The notes below the pieces were generated by a model. It was given only the letters and a program-made list of their open reading frames with translations. It ran no database searches and was not told the origin of the DNA. The position numbers were made by a program, and so were the translations under genes. Shown piece after piece: positions 56,317 to 64,000 of a DNA stretch of 64,000 bases; positions within the stretch are counted from its first letter, which is position 1, and the number at the start of each line of letters is the position of its first letter. This DNA comes from Gammaproteobacteria bacterium (lineage in GTDB: Bacteria; Pseudomonadota; Gammaproteobacteria; SURF-13): assembly GCA_030680605.1 (NCBI GenBank), contig JAUXUQ010000002.1:321536-385535 (forward strand). Reading direction: 5' to 3'.

Positions 56317-58602
56317 ATGCTCGAAACCCTGCGGCGCATCGTACAGGAAGTCAATGCGGCGAAGAATCTGGAGCAGGCGCTGTCCATCATCGTCACCCGT
56401 GTAAAGCAGGCCATGGGCGCGGACGTCTGCTCGGTGTACCTCACCGATTTCCACCGCAAGGAACATGTCCTGATGGCCAGCGACGGCCTTAACCCCGAAG
56501 CGGTGGGCGCGGTACGGCTTGCGCTTGAGGAAGGTCTGATCGGCGTGGTGAGCGCGCGGGAAGAACCGCTCAATCTCGACAATGCCCCCGACCATCCGCG
56601 TTACCGCTTTATCGCCGAAACCGGCGAAGAGCGCTACCACGGTTTTCTGGGCGTGCCGATCATCCATCATCGCCGGGTGCTGGGCGTGCTGGTAGTGCGC
56701 CAGCATGCGGCGCGCAAATTCGACGAAAACGAAGTCACCTTGCTCGTGACCATCGCGGCGCAGCTTGCGGGCGGCATCGCGCATGCCGAGGCGAGTGGCG
56801 GCATCAACGGTCTTGAGGGGCGGCATCCGGGCATACACCAGATAGAAGGCCTCCCCGGTGCGCCCGGAATTGCAGTCGGACGTGCCCTGGTGATTTACCC
56901 CCCCGCCGATCTGGACGCGATACCTGACCGCAAGGTAGAGGATATTGCAGCAGAGGTTGCCGTGTTTCGCAGTGCGGTCGCCCGGGTGGTTGCCGACATT
57001 GAGGCGCTCAGCGTAAGGCTGCGCGCAACGCTGCCGACGGAGGATCTTGCGCTGTTCGAGGTCTATCTGCACATGCTCGCGGGTGAAAGCCTGGTGGGCA
57101 AGACCGTCGATCGCATTGAGCATGGTAATTGGGCCGCCGGTGCGTTGCGCGACACTATCAACGAGCATGTGCGCGCCTTTAATGCGATGGGGGATGTCTA
57201 CCTGAGCGAGCGTGCCAGCGATGTGCGCGATCTTGGGTTGCGCATCCTCGGCTATCTGCAAAGTGGTATGCAGGAGCCGCGCGAGTACCCGGAGCGCACG
57301 GTTATCGTAAGCGAAGAAGTTTCCGCCGCCATGATTGCAGAAGTGCCACATTCGCAGCTTGCGGGTGTGGTGTCTGTGCGCGGCTCGCGTTCGTCGCACG
57401 TGGCGATTCTGGCGCATGCCCTGGGTGTGCCGGCGGTGATGGGTGCGCGTGATCTTGCAGTCAGCCGTATAGACGGCCGTGAGATCGTAGTCGATGGCCA
57501 CCATGGCCGGGTATACCTTGATCCGCCGCCGGCGCTGCGAGATGAATTTCTGCGGCTTGAGGTTGAGGAGTCGCAGCTTGCCGTTGAGCTGGCGGAATTG
57601 CGTGATTTGCCGGCTGAAACACTCGACGGCCACCACATACCGCTGTACATGAACACCGGCCTGTTGGCAGACGCCAACGCACCTGTATACGGCGGTGTTG
57701 CCGAGGGTGTGGGTCTCTACCGCACCGAGTATCCGTTCATGATGCGGGAACGTTTTCCGGGTGAGGAGGAGCAACGCCTCATATACCGCCGGGTGCTGGA
57801 GTCATTTGCGCCGCGCCCCGTTATCCTGCGCACACTCGATGTAGGCGGCGACAAGGCGCTGCCGTATTTTCCGATCGAGGAAGACAACCCCTTCCTGGGC
57901 TGGCGGGGCATCCGCATATCGCTGGATCATCCCGAAATATTTCTGGTGCAGTTGCGTGCCATGCTGCGTGCCAGCCAGGGCCTGAACAACCTTCATCTGC
58001 TGCTGCCCATGGTAAGCACGCTGGCCGAAGTGGATGATGCGCTGACCCTGATCAGGCGCGCCCATGCGGAGCTGGTCGAGGGTGGTGCAGACATCGCCTT
58101 CCCCAAAATCGGCGTCATGATAGAAGTTCCGTCTGCGGTATATGAAACCGAGCGCATTGCGGCCCGGGTGGACTTTATTTCCGTAGGCAGCAACGACCTG
58201 ACGCAATACCTGCTGGCCGTGGACCGCAATAATGCCCGCGTGGCCGGCCTGTATGATGAGCTGCACCCGTCGGTGCTGCGTGCCCTGATGCAGATAACGC
58301 AAGGCGCGCACCGCCATAACCGGCGCGTAAGCGTGTGCGGTGAAATGGCAGGCGATCCGGCGGCGGCCCTGCTGCTGATCGGCATGGGCATGGACAGCCT
58401 GAGCATGAGCGAGGCCAGCCTGCTGCGCATCAAATGGGTGGTGCGGAACACCACGCGCGCGGCCGCGCGACAGGTACTGGAACAAGTGCTCGAAATGGAG
58501 AGCGCCTCCGGCATTCGCACGCATATCCACAATGTGCTGGGGCAGATGGGCATGCGGGTGCTGGCGGGCTCCGTACCGGATTACCGCCACACTGAGCCGT
58601 AG
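56317..58602 (+). CDS. ptsP: Nitrogen-PTS enzyme I (EI-Ntr)
   Basis: A 761-residue phosphotransferase. An N-terminal GAF domain (about 1-165: LEQALSIIVTRVKQAMGADV) precedes the HPr-binding domain, the phosphohistidine swivel (H361 in RGSRSSHVAILAHALGVPAV) and the PEP-binding barrel (YRTEYPFMMRERFPGEEEQ, LDVGGDKALPYFPIEEDNPF, FISVGSNDLTQYLLAVDRNN, CGEMAGDPAAALLLIGMGMD). It starts the phosphorelay to NPr and EIIA-Ntr, which links nitrogen state to K+ and envelope control. Genes for NPr and EIIA are not in this window. Confidence 0.95.
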   Translation: MLETLRRIVQEVNAAKNLEQALSIIVTRVKQAMGADVCSVYLTDFHRKEHVLMASDGLNPEAVGAVRLALEEGLIGVVSAREEPLNLDNAPDHPRYRFIAETGEERYHGFLGVPIIHHRRVLGVLVVRQHAARKFDENEVTLLVTIAAQLAGGIAHAEASGGINGLEGRHPGIHQIEGLPGAPGIAVGRALVIYPPADLDAIPDRKVEDIAAEVAVFRSAVARVVADIEALSVRLRATLPTEDLALFEVYLHMLAGESLVGKTVDRIEHGNWAAGALRDTINEHVRAFNAMGDVYLSERASDVRDLGLRILGYLQSGMQEPREYPERTVIVSEEVSAAMIAEVPHSQLAGVVSVRGSRSSHVAILAHALGVPAVMGARDLAVSRIDGREIVVDGHHGRVYLDPPPALRDEFLRLEVEESQLAVELAELRDLPAETLDGHHIPLYMNTGLLADANAPVYGGVAEGVGLYRTEYPFMMRERFPGEEEQRLIYRRVLESFAPRPVILRTLDVGGDKALPYFPIEEDNPFLGWRGIRISLDHPEIFLVQLRAMLRASQGLNNLHLLLPMVSTLAEVDDALTLIRRAHAELVEGGADIAFPKIGVMIEVPSAVYETERIAARVDFISVGSNDLTQYLLAVDRNNARVAGLYDELHPSVLRALMQITQGAHRHNRRVSVCGEMAGDPAAALLLIGMGMDSLSMSEASLLRIKWVVRNTTRAAARQVLEQVLEMESASGIRTHIHNVLGQMGMRVLAGSVPDYRHTEP

Positions 58603-58635
58603 CATGCAGCGCCCGGTGGCCATCGAGGAGGATAA

Positions 58636-58869
58636 TTGGACCGTAGCGAACGTTTCTACAAAATCGAGCAAATGCTCCAGGAACACCCCGTCGTTCCGGT
58701 GCAAAAGTTTCTCAAGTCGCTCGGTGTCAGTCTCGCCACCTTCAAGCGCGACCTCGAATACCTGCGCGAGCGTTTGTACGCACCTATTGTGTGGGATAGG
58801 GCAAGACACGGTTATCGTTTCACTGATGCCGATCCCCATGCCCCGCGTCACGAACTGCCGGGGCTGTAG
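58636..58869 (+). pseudogene. Truncated WYL-type transcriptional regulator (HTH only)
   Basis: A 77-residue open frame with a TTG start 5 bases after GAGGAGG. ERFYKIEQMLQEHPVVPVQK, then SLGVSLATFKRDLEYLRERL and APIVWDRARHGYRF form the DeoR/HTH_11-like DNA-binding domain of WYL regulators. Full relatives run on for about 230 residues with a WYL ligand domain, starting right after the ELPGL found here. A TAG follows immediately and the next bases do not encode the expected continuation in any frame I tried, so the gene is probably cut off. The remaining HTH could still be made. Confidence 0.65.
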
Positions 58870-58879
58870 TGCGACAAGG

Positions 58880-58943
58880 GGTCACGTCTTGACATAACGC
58901 TTTCCCCGCCGGCAACCGTGATGTCAAGGCGTGATCTTTTTTT
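58880..58943 (+). terminator. Long hairpin with T-tract after the truncated regulator
   Basis: A 16-bp stem (arms 58880-58895 and 58921-58936, all paired in RNA with two G-U) encloses a 25-base loop and is followed by seven T. It works as a Rho-independent terminator on the plus strand. The arm core GTCTTGACAT resembles sequence seen at the ends of REP-associated transposase units, so it may be part of the mobile-element scar. Confidence 0.65.
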
Positions 58944-58997
58944 GCGCATGCCACAAAGCGCTGGTCGGCATCGTCAGATGAGAAAGTCACGGATGCT

Positions 58998-59297
58998 TTG
59001 GCAGCCATCGCATCACATGAGGCTGGGCACACGTTGTATTACACTAAAAACTTGGGCAGCACCGGGCATGCAGATTTACGCCGTGCGTTATACATGCCGG
59101 GCCTGGTCGCCAGGCGGCACAATCCGGTGCTCAAAGTATTCGGGGATCGGCTGAGTCTAACGGGGTTGGCTCCCAAGGCCGTGGTAGGAGCGGTAATGCG
59201 TAAGCTGGCGCACCTCATTTATGGTGTGATTAAATCGTGTAGGCCGTTTGATGCGACTGTGGCTATGCCGAGGGTTGCTTTTCAAGACGGTATCTGA
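58998..59297 (+). pseudogene. IS110-family transposase C-terminal fragment
   Basis: About 99 residues, from which ADLRRALYMPGLVARRHNP, GLAPKAVVGAVMRKLAHLIY and the ending FDATVAMPRVAFQDGI are typical of the C-terminus of IS110-like transposases. The N-terminal DEDD catalytic domain is missing; the frame is closed by a stop at 58932 upstream, and the sequence there is the hairpin at 58880-58943. It cannot be an active transposase. It is followed by two direct repeats and a toxin-antitoxin pair. Confidence 0.72.
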
Positions 59298-59335
59298 CCC
59301 CACTACTGCCACTACTGTGCTGACCCCACTACTGC
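59294..59335. repeat. Pair of 16-bp direct repeats after the IS110 fragment
   Basis: CTGACCCCACTACTGC occurs at 59294-59309 and again at 59320-59335. It directly follows the transposase-fragment stop and may be part of the end of the degraded element. The 95 bases from here to the antitoxin start hold no gene. Confidence 0.7.
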
Positions 59336-59430
59336 ACTCTCAATTGAGCGGGCGCGGATTGAAGCGATTTGCATTCAAAACTGGCTCAGGCGATACTGTA
59401 TTGCATCTGTAATGCAGAAAGGAGTGAAGG

Positions 59431-59718
59431 ATGAAAACCGTGACTAAAACATCCACTATTCCGCCGCTGCGGGTGAACGAGGAGGTGCGCGCTGCTGCCG
59501 AGGCGGCACTGATGGAAGGAGAGACGCTTTCCGGTTTTGTGCTGGAGGCGATTCAATTCAATATCCAGCGGCGGACAATGCAACAGGAATTTGTCGCGCG
59601 AGGGCTGGCGGCGCGGGATGGGGCGCGCCGGACAGGCAGGTATGTTTCGGCAGACGAGGTGCTGGCGGGGCTCGATAAAACACTGGCGCGTTCGCGCAAG
59701 GCGGCTGCACGCAAGTGA
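59431..59718 (+). CDS. Antitoxin, YlcI/YnfO-like, of a type II TA pair
   Basis: A 95-residue protein. STIPPLRVNEEVRAAAEAAL and MEGETLSGFVLEAIQFNIQR look like a short ribbon-helix-helix N-terminal domain; the tail (GLAARDGARRTGRYVSADEV) would wrap the toxin. AAGGAG is a few bases before the ATG. It overlaps the toxin gene by 4 bases (GTGA), the usual antitoxin-first order. The pair is expected to autoregulate. Confidence 0.75.
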   Translation: MKTVTKTSTIPPLRVNEEVRAAAEAALMEGETLSGFVLEAIQFNIQRRTMQQEFVARGLAARDGARRTGRYVSADEVLAGLDKTLARSRKAAARK

Positions 59719-60014
59719 GTTACACGGTTCGGTTTGCGCCTGCTGCCGCGAAGGACTTGCAACGTTTGTTCGATTTTCTCGCGGAGCGGGATGTGAAAGC
59801 CGCCAGGCGCGCCCGCTCGGCCATTGCCAAGGGCATCGAATTCTTGCGCACTTTTCCATTCAGTTGCCGCAAGGTATCGCCGGAGCATCCCCTGTTGCGT
59901 GAGTTGATTATCAGCTTTGGTGCAAATGGCTATGTCGCGTTGTTTGAAATTGAGGACAGCCAGACTGTGACTGTGCTGGCCATACGTCATCAGCGCGAAG
60001 AAGATTTCTTTTAA
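59715..60014 (+). CDS. RelE/ParE-family toxin
   Basis: A 99-residue protein of the RelE/ParE fold. VRFAPAAAKDLQRLFDFLAE is the N-terminal strand-helix, LRTFPFSCRKVSPEHPLLRE and GYVALFEIEDSQTVTVLAIR are the core strands and HQREEDFF ends the protein. ParE-like toxins poison gyrase and RelE-like toxins cut mRNA; the Arg-His C-terminal region does not settle which. It starts with GTG inside the antitoxin stop. No promoter of its own is seen. Confidence 0.82.
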   Translation: MSYTVRFAPAAAKDLQRLFDFLAERDVKAARRARSAIAKGIEFLRTFPFSCRKVSPEHPLLRELIISFGANGYVALFEIEDSQTVTVLAIRHQREEDFF

Positions 60015-60074
60015 ACTTCCCATGGCCAATCTCCTGCCACCGCTTAAATTCATCGCCATCAAGGAAAGGCTCCC

Positions 60075-60112
60075 CATCTATTCATCCCCACGCGCGTGGG
60101 GATGAATAGATG
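60075..60112. repeat. Perfect 38-bp palindrome with type I-E CRISPR-like core
   Basis: Arms of 19 bases at 60075-60093 and 60094-60112 are exact reverse complements with no loop. The core CCCCACGCGCGTGGGGATGA is identical to part of the common type I-E CRISPR repeat. Only one copy is present, with no cas gene or spacer array around. No T-run follows on either strand, so it is not a normal terminator. Confidence 0.9.
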
Positions 60113-60164
60113 TCTCGATATGCGATAATAAAAAATTTCCCAGTTCAGTGACGCCAGACAAGCT

Positions 60165-60998
60165 TTGAACTACCGCCATAATTACCACGCAGGCAACGCC
60201 GCCGATGTGTTCAAGCATGTCGTGCTGACGCTGGTGTTGCGTGCGCTGCACAAAAAAGACACGCCGTTTTTCGTGTTGGATACGCATGCCGGTAGCGGCG
60301 CCTATACGCTGGAAAGACCGGGCGAGTTTGAGGCTGGGATCGGCGTGGTTTGGGCAGAGCGGGAACAGTGGCCGGTCTTGACCGGTTATTTCACGGTTGT
60401 CGAAAAAATAAATGGCCAGGGCGGCATCAAATACTATCCGGGTTCACCGTTTATTATTCGGGAATATCTGCGCCCGCAGGATAGGGCTGTCTTTATGGAG
60501 CAGCAGCCGGGTGAATACCTGAATCTCAAGACGAACTTTTCGGGCGCGAGCAATATCGGAGTGCATCACGCAGATGCATGGAGTGCGCTCAAGGCTTTTG
60601 TGCCGCCCAGGGAGAACAGGGGGGTGGTGTTGATTGATCCGCCTTTTGAAACAGCGAATGAATTCGATAATGTGGTCGCGGCGCTCAGGCACGGGGCCAG
60701 ACATTGGCGTAACGGTATTTATCTGGCATGGTATCCCGTCAAGTCACGCACGGTGGCAAATAAACTATATCAAGCACTGCGCATGCTTGATATAGAGGCC
60801 CAGGCGCTGGAATTCATGTTGCATCCCGATGACGTGGAGAACCGTCTGAACGGCAGCGGGATGGTTTTGGTCAACGCACCCTGGGGCGTTATGGATGCGC
60901 TGCGTGAAATTCTGCCGCCATTGGCCGAGCGGCTGGCAGGTGCAGAGGGGAGGCCGGAGGTGCGAGATATTGACCTGCGCGGGGATTATGCTGCGTAA
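60165..60998 (+). CDS. rlmJ: 23S rRNA (adenine-2030-N6)-methyltransferase RlmJ
   Basis: A 277-residue methyltransferase that modifies A2030 of 23S rRNA. The N-terminus NYRHNYHAGNAADVFKHVVL is diagnostic; FVLDTHAGSGAYTLERPGEF is the SAM region and GVVLIDPPFETANEFDNVV the catalytic DPPF. The start is a TTG at 60165, equivalent to the E. coli start; no in-frame ATG or GTG is nearby. Its 3' end overlaps the epimerase gene by 13 bases on the opposite strand. Confidence 0.93.
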   Translation: MNYRHNYHAGNAADVFKHVVLTLVLRALHKKDTPFFVLDTHAGSGAYTLERPGEFEAGIGVVWAEREQWPVLTGYFTVVEKINGQGGIKYYPGSPFIIREYLRPQDRAVFMEQQPGEYLNLKTNFSGASNIGVHHADAWSALKAFVPPRENRGVVLIDPPFETANEFDNVVAALRHGARHWRNGIYLAWYPVKSRTVANKLYQALRMLDIEAQALEFMLHPDDVENRLNGSGMVLVNAPWGVMDALREILPPLAERLAGAEGRPEVRDIDLRGDYAA

Positions 60999-61993
60999 TA
61001 CGTTTTATACCACTCCACAAAGCGTGCGATGCCGGTCTCGATGGAGGTCGCGGCCTTGTAGCCGACATCGCGCATCAAGTCATCGACATCTGCATAGGTG
61101 GCCGGCACGTCACCTGCCTGTAGCGGCAGCAGGTTGAGCGTGGCCTTTTTGCCCAGATTTTTCTCCAGCACCTCAATGAAGTGCATCAGCGCCACCGGCT
61201 GGTTGTGTCCGATGTTGTACAAGCGGTAGGGCGCAGCGCTGGTGGCCGGGTCTGGCGCGTCGGCATTCCACGCCGGATTGGCAGTGGGGATTTTGTCCAG
61301 TGTGCGCACCACGCCTTCAACGGCGTCGTCGATATAGGTGAAGTCGCGCTGATGCTTGCCTTGGTTGAAGACGTCGATGGGTTCGCCGGCGAGAATTCTG
61401 CGAGTAAAAATAAACAGAGCCATGTCAGGTCTGCCCCACGGGCCGTAGACAGTGAAAAAGCGCAATCCGGTGGCAGGGAGATGATAGAGGTGGCTGTAGC
61501 TGTGCGCCATCAACTCGTTGGCCTTCTTGGTGGCGCCATACAGGCTCAGCGGATGATCGACATTGTCGTGCACCGAAAACGGCATGCGGGTGTTGGAGCC
61601 GTACACTGAGCTGCTGGAGGCGTATACCAGATGTTCCACGCCATGGTGGCGGCAGCCTTCCAGAATATTCAGGGTGCCTGCCAGATTGGAATCCACATAG
61701 GCGTGTGGATTCTGCAGGGAGTAGCGCACGCCTGCCTGTGCGGCGAGATGTACCACGCGTTGCGGCCGGTGCTGCTCAAACGTGCGTGTGATTGCGGTAC
61801 GATCCTGCAGGTCGGCGAGGACGTGGGTGTAGCGCGGGTGCTGCTCAAAGCGCGCGAGGCGGGCGCGTTTCAGGGCAACATCGTAGTAGTCGTTGAGGTT
61901 ATCTGCGCCGATCACCTCGTCACCACGTTCAAGCAGTCTCAGGGTGAGGGCGGCGCCAATAAAGCCGGCCGTGCCGGTGACCAGTATCTTCAT
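60986..61993 (-). CDS. UDP-glucuronate 4-epimerase-like NAD-dependent epimerase
   Basis: A 335-residue extended short-chain dehydrogenase. The NAD motif is [20 protein letters not shown], the Ser/Tyr/Lys triad is [11 protein letters not shown] and [20 protein letters not shown], and [20 protein letters not shown] is typical of UDP-glucuronate or UDP-galacturonate 4-epimerases of the LpsL/WbnF type. It is coupled by ATGA to ugd, which supplies UDP-glucuronate, so UDP-galacturonate is the likely product for LPS or capsule. A long in-frame extension upstream lies in ugd and is not part of the gene. Confidence 0.88.
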   Translation of the reverse strand: MKILVTGTAGFIGAALTLRLLERGDEVIGADNLNDYYDVALKRARLARFEQHPRYTHVLADLQDRTAITRTFEQHRPQRVVHLAAQAGVRYSLQNPHAYVDSNLAGTLNILEGCRHHGVEHLVYASSSSVYGSNTRMPFSVHDNVDHPLSLYGATKKANELMAHSYSHLYHLPATGLRFFTVYGPWGRPDMALFIFTRRILAGEPIDVFNQGKHQRDFTYIDDAVEGVVRTLDKIPTANPAWNADAPDPATSAAPYRLYNIGHNQPVALMHFIEVLEKNLGKKATLNLLPLQAGDVPATYADVDDLMRDVGYKAATSIETGIARFVEWYKTYYAA

Positions 61994-63333
61994 GCGCTGA
62001 CTGCGTGGTGGGAGCCGCGCCCGATACCGTAATAATGGATGCCCGCCGCCTGCATTTGTGCGGGGTCGTACAGGTTGCGGCCATCGAAAATCACCGGCTG
62101 GGTGAGCGTGGCCTTGAGGTCTGCAAAATCCGGGCTGCGGAATTCGCGCCACTCAGTGACGATCACCAGTGCGTCCGCACCTTGCAGTGCCGCTTCCGCG
62201 CTGTCGCACAGCACAAAATCCGGTCGTTCGCCATAAATGCGCCGCGCCTCCTGCATGGCCACCGGGTCGAAGGCCTGCACCCGCGCACCCTGGCTCCATA
62301 ATTGCTCTATCAGTGCGCGGCTCGGCGCATCGCGCATGTCGTCGGTGTTGGGTTTGAAGGCGAGGCCCCAGAGTGCAAAGGTCTTGTCTTTTAGGTCACC
62401 TTTGAAGTGATTGCTGATTTTTCCAAACAGTACCCGTTTTTGCTGCCGGTTGACTGCCTCCACGGCATGCAGCAGATGCGGTTCGTGGCCCGCCTGTTTC
62501 GCCGTCTGTTCCAGCGCCTGTACGTCCTTGGGAAAGCACGAGCCGCCGTAACCGCAGCCGGGGTAGATGAAGTGGTAGCCGATACGCGGATCCGAGCCGA
62601 TGCCGAGACGCACCTGCTCGATGTCTGCGCCCACACGTTCGGCGATATTGGCGAGCTCGTTCATGAAGCTGATCTTGGTGGCAAGCATGGCGTTGGCGGC
62701 ATACTTGGTCAACTCTGCCGAACGTACGTCCATGACCATGACGCGTTCGTGGTTGCGGTTGAAGGGTGCGTACAGCGTGCGTAAGCTGTCGGCGGCACGG
62801 GCATTATCAGCGCCGATGATGATGCGGTCGGGCTTCATGAAGTCTTCAATTGCCGCGCCTTCCTTGAGAAACTCGGGGTTTGAAACCACATCGAACTCGA
62901 TGCGTATGCCACGCTGCTGGAGTTGTGCCTGGATCTCCGTGCGCACCAGGTCGGCAGTGCCCACCGGTACGGTGGACTTGTCGACAATGATGCGGGACTC
63001 GTTCATGTGCTGGCCGATACTGCGGGCGACTGCAAGTACGTGACGCAGATCGGCCGAGCCGTCCTCGTCAGGCGGCGTGCCCACGGCGATGAATTGCAGC
63101 AGTCCGTGCGTGACGGTGGCCTGGGCGTCGACAGTAAAACTAAGGCGTCCGGCCCGTATATTTTTATGTGCCAGACTCTCCAGCCCGAGCTCGTAGATGG
63201 GTAGCACCCCTTGCTGCAAGGCTGCAATCTTGCGCTCGTCGGTGTCCATGCAGAGGACGTCATTGCCTGCCTCTGCCAGACAGGCAGCACTGACGAGGCC
63301 GACATAGCCGCAACCGTAGATGCTGATGTTCAT
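61990..63333 (-). CDS. ugd: UDP-glucose 6-dehydrogenase
   Basis: A 447-residue enzyme that oxidises UDP-glucose to UDP-glucuronate with two NAD+. The N-terminal NAD fold is [20 protein letters not shown], followed by [32 protein letters not shown] and [20 protein letters not shown]. The catalytic thiol is C266 in [33 protein letters not shown] marks the C-terminal domain. The ATG at 63333 is chosen from family length. It is the first gene of the two-gene operon with the epimerase. Confidence 0.94.
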   Translation of the reverse strand: MNISIYGCGYVGLVSAACLAEAGNDVLCMDTDERKIAALQQGVLPIYELGLESLAHKNIRAGRLSFTVDAQATVTHGLLQFIAVGTPPDEDGSADLRHVLAVARSIGQHMNESRIIVDKSTVPVGTADLVRTEIQAQLQQRGIRIEFDVVSNPEFLKEGAAIEDFMKPDRIIIGADNARAADSLRTLYAPFNRNHERVMVMDVRSAELTKYAANAMLATKISFMNELANIAERVGADIEQVRLGIGSDPRIGYHFIYPGCGYGGSCFPKDVQALEQTAKQAGHEPHLLHAVEAVNRQQKRVLFGKISNHFKGDLKDKTFALWGLAFKPNTDDMRDAPSRALIEQLWSQGARVQAFDPVAMQEARRIYGERPDFVLCDSAEAALQGADALVIVTEWREFRSPDFADLKATLTQPVIFDGRNLYDPAQMQAAGIHYYGIGRGSHHAVSA

Positions 63334-63521
63334 TGTGGCTGGATTCCTGGGTAGCTGACGTTTTGTAGCGCAAGGCCGCGCCAACCTTAGCAAGTTGCGC
63401 TGGTTTTGTCGCTGCTTTTGTACCCGCTGTGGCGCGTGCCGTGCTGGCACTCTGTCGGCAGGTTTTACCTTAAGTGCCTGTTCATATTATGAAACACAAG
63501 GCGGGTAAGCCGCCATAGCTG

Positions 63522-63550
63522 TTGACACAGCGCTGTATATTAAGCACAAT
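63522..63550 (+). promoter_or_regulatory. Sigma-70 promoter of the tRNA-Tyr-Gly-Thr cluster
   Basis: A consensus TTGACA at 63522-63527 is followed by 17 bases and CACAAT at 63545-63550 (4 of 6). The tRNA-Tyr starts 18 bases after the -10 box. The 188 bases upstream, back to the ugd start, show no gene. Confidence 0.7.
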
Positions 63551-63567
63551 GTCGGGCTTACGTTTGC

Positions 63568-63652
63568 GGAGGGGTTCCCGAGCGGTCAAAGGGATCAGAC
63601 TGTAAATCTGACGGCTCTGCCTTCGGAGGTTCGAATCCTCCCCCCTCCACCA
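63568..63652 (+). tRNA. tRNA-Tyr (anticodon GTA)
   Basis: An 85-base class II tRNA with a long variable arm. The acceptor GGAGGGG pairs with CCCCTCC and is followed by encoded ACCA. The anticodon arm is CAGACTGTAAATCTG with anticodon GTA. The T arm is GGAGGTTCGAATCCTCC. Confidence 0.97.
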
Positions 63653-63773
63653 AGACCGGGGGCCACTATACAGTGCGTAAGGTCGGCGAGGTGGGGAGGA
63701 GTATTACCTTAACCTGGAAGAGCGGGCGTTAAGGATGGCGGGTACCCGTTGTCTGCCCGATAAGTGCTACTAG

Positions 63774-63847
63774 GCGGGTGTAGTTCAATGGTAGAACTTC
63801 AGCCTTCCAAGCTGATAGCGTGGGTTCGATTCCCATCACCCGCTCCA
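63774..63847 (+). tRNA. tRNA-Gly (anticodon TCC)
   Basis: The acceptor GCGGGTG pairs with CACCCGC and is followed by TCCA. The short D arm is GTTCAATGGTAGAAC. The anticodon loop CTTCCAA gives anticodon TCC. The T arm is TGGGTTCGATTCCCA. It belongs to the same cluster as tRNA-Tyr. Confidence 0.97.
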
Positions 63848-63856
63848 GTCAGAGGC

Positions 63857-63925
63857 AGTGGCGAGTTGGTAGTGGCAAGTGGCGAGGGTGGTGAATGGCG
63901 GCTGTTATGGGTTTGACTCGCCACT
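63857..63925. repeat. Inverted repeat in the tRNA-Gly/tRNA-Thr spacer
   Basis: AGTGGCGAGT (63857-63866) and ACTCGCCACT (63916-63925) are perfect 10-base inverted arms; AGTGGCGAG recurs at 63878-63886. It may act as a processing or pausing hairpin in the tRNA precursor. Confidence 0.5.
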
Positions 63926-63944
63926 AGCGACTGGCTACTGATTT

Positions 63945-64000
<56 letters not shown>

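Noticed and set aside
56218-57774. 518-residue minus-strand frame
   Set aside because: It is antisense to rppH and ptsP, both of which have complete family motifs.
57802-58851. 349-residue minus-strand frame
   Set aside because: It is antisense to ptsP and the truncated regulator, and its composition is that of a shadow frame.
58998-59297. Functional IS110 transposase
   Set aside because: Only the C-terminal third remains; the DEDD catalytic domain is absent.
60075-60112. CRISPR array
   Set aside because: Only one repeat-like unit is present, without spacers, a second repeat or cas genes.

Overview
The window reads as chromosome from a gammaproteobacterium. The evidence is conserved gene order: lptD-surA-pdxA-rsmA with divergent amgK-murU, nadB/rpoE-rseA-rseB-rseC-mucD, rppH-ptsP, divergent metR/metE, and a tRNA-Tyr/Gly/Thr cluster of the kind that normally precedes tuf. 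A sulfur-oxidiser-like lineage (Chromatiales/Thiohalomonadales neighbourhood) is a guess from the mix of families. Coding density is high and most core genes have moderately high GC.

Layout. 1-8.9 kb is a metal and metalloid block: a bufferin/HvfABC-type RiPP operon on the minus strand, a mercuric-reductase-like flavoprotein divergent from a VTT membrane protein, a Pit phosphate transporter, the arsenosugar enzymes ArsS and ArsM, a DUF3047 protein and a TlpA-like thioredoxin. 9-25 kb is core metabolism, translation and envelope assembly: pgl-glk, apaG, rsmA-pdxA-surA-lptD, amgK-murU, a YdcF protein, prfB with its programmed +1 frameshift, lysS, an HDOD protein, ygfZ and ygfX. 25-31 kb is nadB and the sigma-E operon with a MucD/DegP protease. 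31-33.8 kb is a minus-strand operon with two glycosyltransferases of the families named for arsenosugar biosynthesis (recalled as TIGR04283 and TIGR04282), then mogA and psd. The arsenosugar gene set therefore seems split between 5.4-7.6 kb and 32.5-33.8 kb.

34-50.4 kb lies between tRNA-Ala and tRNA-Arg and looks accessory. It has a family II pyrophosphatase; a four-gene overlapping operon (VTT protein, six-hairpin glycosidase-like protein, lipid-type GT4 glycosyltransferase, and a fusion of an alkaline-phosphatase-fold domain to an EEP phosphodiesterase domain); a visibly AT-richer amino-acid ABC transporter; and a GC-rich UspA/Kef antiporter/P-type ATPase set. The four-gene operon is my best candidate for an undescribed system, possibly envelope glycolipid remodelling.

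50.7-64 kb returns to core genes (DUF938 methyltransferase, metR/metE, HAD phosphatase, rppH, ptsP, rlmJ, UDP-glucuronate epimerase, ugd, tRNAs). It is interrupted at 58.6-60.1 kb by a scar: a regulator cut off after its HTH, an IS110-type transposase fragment, a toxin-antitoxin pair and a perfect 38-bp palindrome whose core resembles a type I-E CRISPR repeat. All calls come from reading the sequence; family names are from memory, without database search.
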